NCBI GenBank assembly: GCA_020831805.1
Contig: JAFIFX010000005.1
Coordinates: forward strand, 180,917 to 244,916
Direction of reading: 5' to 3'
DNA length: 64,000 nucleotides
Source: Planctomycetota bacterium
GTDB taxonomy: Bacteria; Planctomycetota; Phycisphaerae; Phycisphaerales; UBA1924
Shown here: positions 42,650 to 49,226 of the stretch, piece by piece
Layout: the number at the start of each line of letters is the position of its first letter
How positions within the stretch are numbered: position 1 is the first letter of the stretch
Translations under genes and position numbers: made by a program
Notes under the pieces: generated by a model
Told to the model about the DNA's origin: nothing
Database searches by the model: none
The model's input: the letters and a program-made list of their open reading frames with translations, nothing else

Positions 42650-43096
42650 ATGGACATGAACAACCTCTCCCCGCTCGCCGCCGCTTCACGAGATCTCGTG
42701 TACGGGCTCTCCCGCGGCGCGGACCCCGCGCTGGTCGAAGCCGGCTGCCGTGATCTGCTGATCCAGAACACCAACGGCGAGGGCGGTCACGACACACGGG
42801 CGGTGGATGTCGCCGGCGAGGTCATCCGGGGGGTGCTCAGGGGCGCGGTGATGCTCCGGACATCCTGCATTTCCGCGGCGATCAGGGGGGTGGCCGAGTC
42901 CGGCGTGGAGGGTGCGGCCGGTGACGCGCAGCGCCTGAGCATCTCTAAAAGAACCTGCCGGACAGTGCGCGACAGCACGAACGCTTCGAAAACCGACTAT
43001 GACACCGCCTTGGAAGGCGCCGCGATCGGAGCACGGATGACAGCCGACGAGCTGCGGGAGCAGATCGAAATAGACACGCCGGTAGCCGATTCGTGA
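42650..43096 (+). CDS. Hypothetical protein
   Basis: A 148-residue soluble protein; ATG 42650 (MDMNNLSPLAAASRDLVYGL) has GGAAAG 10 nt upstream, and ATG 42656 is an alternative start. The sequence is Ala/Gly/Arg-rich with a likely helical middle (EVIRGVLRGAVMLRTSCISA) and an acidic tail. No signal peptide and no recognised family. It is downstream of the two-component operon on the same strand but separated by 168 bp, so it is probably transcribed separately. Confidence 0.5.
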   Translation: MDMNNLSPLAAASRDLVYGLSRGADPALVEAGCRDLLIQNTNGEGGHDTRAVDVAGEVIRGVLRGAVMLRTSCISAAIRGVAESGVEGAAGDAQRLSISKRTCRTVRDSTNASKTDYDTALEGAAIGARMTADELREQIEIDTPVADS

Positions 43097-43310
43097 AAAC
43101 CAGCCTCATGCTGATCGGCTGCCGGTTCATAGAACTCGCAGAAGTATCACGGCCCGACGAAGGGCCAGCAAACCAACCCGGGCGACCCGACCGAAGGCCG
43201 GGCCGAACCCCGGGACGGCAAGACCAAGGAGTGCTCTTTACCCCAGAGTAGAGATCGAACTTGGACACACAGCGTTCGCAGGTGTGATCGCGCAACGACG
43301 GAGTTTCATC

Positions 43311-43544
43311 ATGCAAAGCAACAAGCCAGAGTCGACCAGCAAAGCCCCCCAGCAGGGTGCACACGCGACCGACAAGCGGGACCAGCAGGAGAACCCTCAG
43401 GGACGCGACGCCAAGGCCCAGAACCAGGGTAACCAGCCGGGCCAGCAGGCCGGCGAACGCCACGCGAACGACAAGAACGCCCAGAACCCGCAGGGCGCAT
43501 CGCAAGGCAAGACAGATGGATCCTCCCAGCCCGCGAAGAAGTGA
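43311..43544 (+). CDS. Small Gln/Asn/Lys-rich disordered protein
   Basis: A 77-residue protein starting at ATG 43311 (MQSNKPESTSKAPQQGAHAT) with GGAG 7 nt upstream. It is almost free of hydrophobic residues (DKRDQQENPQGRDAKAQNQG, NKNAQNPQGASQGK, ending QPAKK). The composition resembles hydrophilin or seed/stress-protectant proteins and low-complexity stress proteins of bacteria. This is an analogy by composition only. A strong stem without T-run lies 53 nt after the stop. Confidence 0.6.
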   Translation: MQSNKPESTSKAPQQGAHATDKRDQQENPQGRDAKAQNQGNQPGQQAGERHANDKNAQNPQGASQGKTDGSSQPAKK

Positions 43545-43596
43545 TCTGTGATCGGGCGGGGAGGCCCGGTCACGATCTGCGGGAGAGGAGAGGATC

Positions 43597-43628
43597 GGCC
43601 GCCGAGTCGTGAAAATGTCTCGGCGGCC
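43597..43628 (+). terminator. Hairpin downstream of small Gln-rich gene
   Basis: A perfect 10-bp stem (GGCCGCCGAG with CTCGGCGGCC) closes a 12-nt loop, followed by TTCGGG. The lack of a T-run makes it a weak terminator or an mRNA 3' structure. Confidence 0.45.
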
Positions 43629-43816
43629 TTCGGGTCCGCGGACCCACCGAGCGGTGGGTGACGCATGGAACCCGGTCGGAACAGACCGGCCGTACCGCAA
43701 GACCCTGGTGATCAATCAGACCCATGCGACCGCTCGCAATCCGCTTCGGTCGTGGCGATGTGCCGCGACCCCGGAAGTCGTTGTAGTTGACGGAAAACCA
43801 GAATCGGAGAACATCT

Positions 43817-45262
43817 GTGATACACAGAAATACCAGCATTTTCGCGGCATCCATCCTCTTCCTGGCCGGCGCCGCGGCGTCCGCCCAGACTGACAGAATG
43901 CCCCCGCGCCAGGCGATCCAGAGCGCCGCCCAGCTGACCGCGATGGACACCAACCTCACGGACATCATCGCCATCGCGGAGAAGCACACCGGCGGCATCG
44001 CGATCGGGATCCGCCTGACCGCGAATCTCAAGGAGCTCGGCAACGAGCACGGCCATGAGAACTGGGGATCCCGCACGGGCGATCAGGAAACCCGCGACGG
44101 CCAGCAGTCGGGCAGCCGCACCGAGCCGGATCGCCGGCAGGACGCGGGACAGACGGGCAGCCGCACCGAGCAGAACCCCCGCCAGGACGCGGGACAGACG
44201 GGCAGCCGTACCGAGCAGAACCCCCGCCAGGACGCGGGGCAGACGGACAGCCGCACCCAGCCGGACCGCCGCGGCGGATCGGATGAATCGAATCTGCGTT
44301 CCGAGAACGCCCCGATGTACGCCGTGGTCACATGCGTCGTCGACCGGTCCAAGGTCCGGGATGTGTACATCGACCTGGGCAAGAGCTCCGTGGCGGGCGT
44401 GCGGACGCCCTACGGCCAGGATGACTCGGGACGGGACGCACGGAGCCAGGTCGATTCCGACCAGCCGCGGTCGCGTCAGGCCTACGGCCAGGATGACTCC
44501 AGACAGGACGCCCGGAGCCGGGACGAGGCCGACCGGTCCCAGACGCGTCAGACCTTCGTCCGGGCCAGCGATCTGATGAACTCGACCGCCCGCAACATGC
44601 ACGGCGAGAAGATCGGCGAGATCGATGAGCTGGCGATCGACGCCAACTCGCTCCGCGTTGTGTACGGTGTTCTCCGTCGCGGCGGTTTCCTGGGCATCGG
44701 TGAATCCAGGTACGCGATCGCGGTCGATGAACTCCGCAACACCACGGATCGCCGCGTCACCATCCACCTCGAGGACAGCGATTTCAAGGACCAGTCCGGC
44801 TTCAGCCGGAACAACTGGCCGCTGCAGGCGGATTCCAGGTGGTCGAGAAACGAAGGCCGGACCACGGCGACAGACGCCACCGAGACCGACACCGCCGCGA
44901 CACGCACCGCGGTGAGGCGCATCACCAAGGCGTCGGACATCATCGGCAGCAAGGTGCTTTCTTCCGGCGGCGAAACCGTGGGAAACATCAACGACCTTAT
45001 CGTCGTGCCGAGCACCGGCCGCATCGCCTACGCGATCGTCGAAACGGATCGCGGCGAACTCACCATCCCGATCTCCTCACTCCAGGTCAGGGGCAAGGAT
45101 TTCACGATCGCGAAGACGATCGAGCAAATGCAGTTCATGCCCACGATCCGGGCCGATCGTGATCCGGACTGGGGAGACGAGAACTGGATCCGTCGGATGA
45201 ACGAGAGCTACGGCTCAACGACCCAGCCCCGGGCCGCCGGCAGCGAAACCCGCGGCGGATAA
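43817..45262 (+). CDS. Exported protein with two PRC-barrel domains
   Basis: A 481-residue protein. GTG 43817 is preferred over TTG 43787 because GGAGA lies 6 nt before it and the signal peptide (VIHRNTSIFAASILFLAGAA, cut near ASAQ) then starts correctly. Residues about 90-155 contain tandem Arg/Gln-rich repeats and about 195-245 a second pair (YGQDDS...). PRC-barrel 1 runs about 250-320 (RASDLMNSTARNMHGEKIGE to AIAVDEL). PRC-barrel 2 runs about 370-440 (KASDIIGSKVLSSGGETVGN to ELTIPISSLQV). PRC-barrel proteins occur in RNA maturation, photosynthetic centres and bacterial stress proteins; an exported form probably acts at the envelope. It ends in a strong terminator. Confidence 0.85.
   Translation: MIHRNTSIFAASILFLAGAAASAQTDRMPPRQAIQSAAQLTAMDTNLTDIIAIAEKHTGGIAIGIRLTANLKELGNEHGHENWGSRTGDQETRDGQQSGSRTEPDRRQDAGQTGSRTEQNPRQDAGQTGSRTEQNPRQDAGQTDSRTQPDRRGGSDESNLRSENAPMYAVVTCVVDRSKVRDVYIDLGKSSVAGVRTPYGQDDSGRDARSQVDSDQPRSRQAYGQDDSRQDARSRDEADRSQTRQTFVRASDLMNSTARNMHGEKIGEIDELAIDANSLRVVYGVLRRGGFLGIGESRYAIAVDELRNTTDRRVTIHLEDSDFKDQSGFSRNNWPLQADSRWSRNEGRTTATDATETDTAATRTAVRRITKASDIIGSKVLSSGGETVGNINDLIVVPSTGRIAYAIVETDRGELTIPISSLQVRGKDFTIAKTIEQMQFMPTIRADRDPDWGDENWIRRMNESYGSTTQPRAAGSETRGG
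44111..44270 (+). repeat. 45-bp in-frame tandem repeat
   Basis: Three 45-bp units starting at 44111, 44156 and 44201, plus a partial fourth from 44246, code GSRTEQNPRQDAGQT. Units 2 and 3 are nearly identical at DNA level, which points to recent duplication. Confidence 0.92.
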
Positions 45263-45309
45263 CCCAACACAGACAGGCGGAGCAAGCATCACGGCTTGCA
45301 CCGGCGAGA

Positions 45310-45339
45310 CGACCCTTCCATCCGGAAGGGTCGTTTTTT
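45310..45339 (+). terminator. Intrinsic terminator after PRC-barrel gene
   Basis: A perfect 10-bp stem (CGACCCTTCC with GGAAGGGTCG, loop ATCC) followed by TTTTTT. Confidence 0.95.
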
Positions 45340-45482
45340 CGTGCGTTGTCCCTGAAATAATCCGGATGCCGACGCCGCCGAACAGACGGGCCAGACCGGC
45401 ACGGGCATGACGCGATGGCGACCTGTTCCGGGGCCCCGCTCAGCGCCCGATGCGGCCCGGGAGCGACATAGACTCTGCCCCG

Positions 45483-46427
45483 ATGACCCAGGCCCCCACC
45501 CCCGCCGCCGAATCCTGGACCACGCGCAAGCTCCTCGCGTGGATGACCAAGGCCTTCGAGGACAAGGGCCTCGACGCGCCCCGGCGGCAGGCCGAGATGC
45601 TCATGGCCCATGTCCTCGGCACCGAGCGCCTCCGCCTCTACATGGACCCCGACCGCCCCGCCGCCCCGCTCGAGCGCGACACCCTCCGCGGCCTGGTCAA
45701 ACGCGCCCTCGCCAACGAGCCCATCCAGTACCTCGTCGGCGAGGAGCACTTCTTCGCCATGACCTTCAAGGTCGACAAGCGCGTCCTCATCCCCCGCCCC
45801 AGCACCCAGACCATCGTCGAGGCCGTCCTCCAGCACGCCCGCAAGAACCCCGACGCCGGCGCCGTCCGCGCGTCCGACGCCGGCACGGGCATCATGATCG
45901 CCGACATCTGCACCGGCTCGGGCTGCATCGCCGCCGCCCTGGCCAGGCACCTGCCCGGCGCCCGCGTCGTCGCGACTGACCTCTCCGCCGACGCCCTGGC
46001 CGTCGCGAAGGAGAACATCGAGCACCACGGTCTGTCCGACCGTGTCGACCTGCTGGAAGGCGACCTGCTCGACGCCCTGCGCCGCCACCCCGCCGCGGGC
46101 CGCAAGGCTTCGCTGCGCTACATCTGCTCGAACCCCCCCTACATCCCCGACGACGAGTGGGACGCCGTCGAGCCCAATGTCAAAGACCACGAGCCCGCGC
46201 TGGCCCTCCGCGGCGGGCCCGACGGCCTCGATTTCGTCCGCCCCCTCATCGCCGACGCCCCGGCCTTCCTCGAGCCCGGCGGGCTGCTGCTGATCGAGGT
46301 CGCCGCCGCGAAAGCCGACGAAACGAAAGAGCTGGCCGCATCGCACCCGGACCTGACCAACATCCGGATCCTCAAGGATGCCGACGCCCTGCCCCGCGTG
46401 CTCGTCGCCGAACGCCGGCACGGCTGA
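45483..46427 (+). CDS. prmC: Peptide chain release factor N5-glutamine methyltransferase
   Basis: PrmC methylates the Gln of the GGQ motif in release factors. The 314-residue protein has the N-terminal helical domain (TTRKLLAWMTKAFEDKGLDAP) and RRQAEMLMAHVLG. The QYLVGEEHF...RVLIPRPSTQT segment comes next, then the SAM site (ADICTGSGCIAAALA) and the catalytic NPPY (SNPPYIPDDEW). Start: ATG 45483 rather than an in-frame ATG 33 nt earlier, since conservation begins after it. It is a single gene converging with the GAF/receiver regulator. Confidence 0.94.
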   Translation: MTQAPTPAAESWTTRKLLAWMTKAFEDKGLDAPRRQAEMLMAHVLGTERLRLYMDPDRPAAPLERDTLRGLVKRALANEPIQYLVGEEHFFAMTFKVDKRVLIPRPSTQTIVEAVLQHARKNPDAGAVRASDAGTGIMIADICTGSGCIAAALARHLPGARVVATDLSADALAVAKENIEHHGLSDRVDLLEGDLLDALRRHPAAGRKASLRYICSNPPYIPDDEWDAVEPNVKDHEPALALRGGPDGLDFVRPLIADAPAFLEPGGLLLIEVAAAKADETKELAASHPDLTNIRILKDADALPRVLVAERRHG

Positions 46428-46460
46428 CGGGCCTTCGAACCGGGCGGGTCCGGTTCGGGC

Positions 46461-48050
46461 TTACTTGCCCGACGCCGCCAACGCCTCGCGCACCTGGTTG
46501 AGCAGCAGCTCGATCTCGAACGGCTTGAACAGCACGCCCGATAGCCCCTCCTGGCTGGCCCGCACGATCGAGTGGTGCGGGTCGTAGCCGAAGCCGGTCA
46601 TCAGGATCACCGGCACGCCGGGGCAGTGCTTGCGCGCCGCGGCGAACACCTCGTAGCCGTTGTGATCGGGCATCTGGATGTCCGAGATGATCAGATCGAA
46701 CGCGTTGGAGCCCTTCGCGCACGAGCGCAGCCGGGCGATCGCCTCGGCGCCGCCCGAGACGACCTCGGTGGTCGCGCCGCGGTGGCCGAGCACATCGCCG
46801 ATGACCTTGCGGATCTTGGGGTGGTCGTCGGCGATCAGCACGCGGCGCCCGACCAGCGCGGGGTCCTTCTCGCGCGAACGCATCGCCTCGTCCACGCCCA
46901 GCAGCGTCTGCGGGCCGGAGGCGACCGATTTGACCCGCCGCCGGATCGATTCCACATCGGTCAGGATCCGCTCGATGTGCCGGCGGGTCTCCGGGTCGGC
47001 GTCCGGCCGGGCGGTCAGCCAGTCCACCTCGTGGAGAATATCCTCAAGCGGCTCGCGCAGCTCGCCCTCGAACCGGTCGGACACCTTCTCGTTCACCGTG
47101 CTCCGCTCGGTCACCAGCAGCTGGAGCATGTGCAGCGCCATCGCGATGTACCGGCCGAAGATCTCGGCGAACTGCCGGTCCTGATCGTCGAACGCCCCCG
47201 GCTCGCGGCTCTCGATGTCCATTATCCCGATCACCCGGTCGTGCAGGCACAGCGGCACCGTCAGGCTCGACCGAGCCCCGCTCAGCCCGGGCAGGAACTT
47301 CTCGTCCAGCGTCGTGTCGTGGCAGATATAGCTCCGCCCCGTGGTCGCGACATAGCCGGAGATGCCCGAGCCCTCGTGCTCGAGGTACAGGTCCAGGTCC
47401 TGGACCTCCGGCGGCAGGCCGGACTGCATCACCATCTCCAGACGGTTGCGCTTCTGATCGATCAGGAAGATCGCGAAGTGGTCGAAGTGGAGCAGCTCCC
47501 TCGAGTACGCCACGATGCGGCGCTCCAAGAGCTGGATCCGCTCCATCGAGTTCATCCGCTTGACCTCTTCCGTGTCCATCCGCACCAGCTCGAAGCCGGC
47601 CCTGTCGATCGCGTCCATCTTCTGCTGGGCGCGCTTGGCGATGGTCACATCCCGGACCACTGCGGCGGCCCGGCGCTCGCCGTGCTCGTCCGGGGCCAGG
47701 GTCGTGATGTAGATGTCATAGACGAACCGGCCGTCGTGCGACTCGGTCTCGTGCTTGCCGGTGACCGCGCCCGTCACGCCGGTGTCCGTACGCAGGGCCT
47801 GGTCGCACAACGCCTGGACCGTGTTGCGGGTCCGCTCGTCCAGGGCGTCGAAGTACTGATTGGACCATGACGGCTCCGTGCCGGCCCCGGTGATCAGCAC
47901 GCCCTCGCCCAGGGCCCGCAGGACCGCGGCCAGGGTCGGCTCCTCCGGCTGGCGGACGATCTCGTAGCGATCCCCGAGCAGGGCCGACAACTCGGCCGCG
48001 GTTCTCGCGTCGGCGCCGATCAGGACCAGCTTTGGTTGCGTCTCCACCAT
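46461..48050 (-). CDS. PAS/GAF protein with C-terminal receiver domain
   Basis: A 529-residue signalling protein from ATG 48050. Residues 1-130 look like a receiver remnant plus PAS-like sensor (LVLIGADARTAAELSALLGD; ALGEGVLITGAG). A GAF domain follows at about 175-320 (GISGYVATTGRSYICHD, VPLCLHDRVIGIMDIES). A helical region (about 320-395) resembles a dimerisation domain, but there is no phosphoacceptor His or ATPase domain. A receiver with D457 (LIISDIQMPDHNGYEVF) ends the protein. It can therefore accept phosphate but not make it, so a separate kinase is needed. It is divergent from the ABC transporter genes. Confidence 0.85.
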   Translation of the reverse strand: MVETQPKLVLIGADARTAAELSALLGDRYEIVRQPEEPTLAAVLRALGEGVLITGAGTEPSWSNQYFDALDERTRNTVQALCDQALRTDTGVTGAVTGKHETESHDGRFVYDIYITTLAPDEHGERRAAAVVRDVTIAKRAQQKMDAIDRAGFELVRMDTEEVKRMNSMERIQLLERRIVAYSRELLHFDHFAIFLIDQKRNRLEMVMQSGLPPEVQDLDLYLEHEGSGISGYVATTGRSYICHDTTLDEKFLPGLSGARSSLTVPLCLHDRVIGIMDIESREPGAFDDQDRQFAEIFGRYIAMALHMLQLLVTERSTVNEKVSDRFEGELREPLEDILHEVDWLTARPDADPETRRHIERILTDVESIRRRVKSVASGPQTLLGVDEAMRSREKDPALVGRRVLIADDHPKIRKVIGDVLGHRGATTEVVSGGAEAIARLRSCAKGSNAFDLIISDIQMPDHNGYEVFAAARKHCPGVPVILMTGFGYDPHHSIVRASQEGLSGVLFKPFEIELLLNQVREALAASGK

Positions 48051-48203
48051 ACTGCCCCACGGGCCGGCCCGGTCCTGTGTTCCACACCGGAAACCGGCCT
48101 CACACACTATTCTTCGCACACCACCCGCTCGCGGGTGCATAAACCGGATCCGACCGACCGAATGGAGTATCGTCCATCGGCCGAAGCCGGTCAGGCCCCA
48201 CAC

Positions 48204-49226
48204 ATGATCCGAGTCGACGAAATCTCGAAATCCTTCGGCAACATCCGCGCGGTGGACCGGGTCTCGTTCGAGCTGCCCGCCGGGCAGATCGCCGGTCTGC
48301 TGGGGCCAAACGGCGCGGGCAAGAGCACCACCATCCGCATCATCACAGGCTCGCTGGCCCCCGACGCCGGTTCGGTCACCATCGCGGGGATCGACCCACG
48401 CGAACAGCCCGCTGCCGCCCGGGCGAAGGTCGGGTACCTGCCCGAATCCGCTCCTCTCTATCCGGAAATGGGCGTCGCGGCGTACCTGGACTATCGGGCC
48501 AGGCTCTGGGGCCTTGACCGGAACGAACGAACCAAAGCCGTCGGCCGCGCCATGGAACGGACCCGCGTGTCGGATGTCGCCAGACGACGCATCGGTCAGC
48601 TATCCAAGGGCTACCGCCAGCGGGTGGGCCTGGCCGCCGCCCTGGTCCACGATCCCGAGGTCCTCATCCTCGACGAACCGACCAACGGCCTGGACCCGTC
48701 CCAGATCCGCACGGCCCGGTCGCTCATCCGCGAGTTGGCCGAGGACAAGACCATGCTCCTCTGCTCGCACATCCTCCCGGAGGTCGAGCGGACCTGCGAC
48801 CGCGTGCTGGTCATGGCCGGCGGGCGCGTCCGAGCCGACGGCACCCCGGAGGACCTCGTCGCCTCGGCCCCGGGACCGGTCCGCTACACCGTAGAACTGC
48901 GCACCAACCCCGCCGCCGGGCCCGAGCACGCGATCCGGGCGCTTGCCGGGGTGCCGGGGACGGCCTCCGCGGCCCTGGCCGACCGCCAGCCGGACGACCA
49001 CGCCCGCGGGTGGACCCGGGCCATCGTGCTGGCCGCCCCGAATGCGCCGGACCTGCGCGAGCCGATCGCGGGCGCCCTGGAGGACCGCGGCCTGTTCGTC
49101 CGCGAGCTGACACGGGTCACGCCCTCGCTCGAGTCCCTCTTCATCCACCTCATCGACGAGGCCGCCAGCACGCCCACGCCCGCCCGTGCGGACGAACCGG
49201 CCGAGCCCGGGGCGGTGCCGGCGTGA
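48204..49226 (+). CDS. ABC transporter ATP-binding protein (GldA-like)
   Basis: A 340-residue ATPase from ATG 48204 (MIRVDEISKSFGNIRAVDRV). Walker A GPNGAGKST, Q-loop region VGYLPESAPLYPEMG, signature LSKGYRQRVG (a variant of LSGGQ), Walker B VLILDEPTNGLDP and H-loop LCSHIL are all present. A C-terminal domain of about 100 residues follows. The LSKGYRQRVG form and the coupling to a permease/GldG-like protein place it with GldA-type exporters of Bacteroidota and Planctomycetota. The stop overlaps the next start by one nucleotide (TGATG). Confidence 0.93.
   Translation: MIRVDEISKSFGNIRAVDRVSFELPAGQIAGLLGPNGAGKSTTIRIITGSLAPDAGSVTIAGIDPREQPAAARAKVGYLPESAPLYPEMGVAAYLDYRARLWGLDRNERTKAVGRAMERTRVSDVARRRIGQLSKGYRQRVGLAAALVHDPEVLILDEPTNGLDPSQIRTARSLIRELAEDKTMLLCSHILPEVERTCDRVLVMAGGRVRADGTPEDLVASAPGPVRYTVELRTNPAAGPEHAIRALAGVPGTASAALADRQPDDHARGWTRAIVLAAPNAPDLREPIAGALEDRGLFVRELTRVTPSLESLFIHLIDEAASTPTPARADEPAEPGAVPA

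Noticed and set aside
43132..43260. Open stretch reading KYHGPTKGQQTNPGDPTEGR
   Set aside because: It looks protein-like but has no start codon after the upstream stop and no ribosome binding site; kept only as a possible gene remnant.
44111..44270. CRISPR-like or IS-like repeat
   Set aside because: The 45-bp units are contiguous, in frame and code a repeated peptide; no spacers or transposase.
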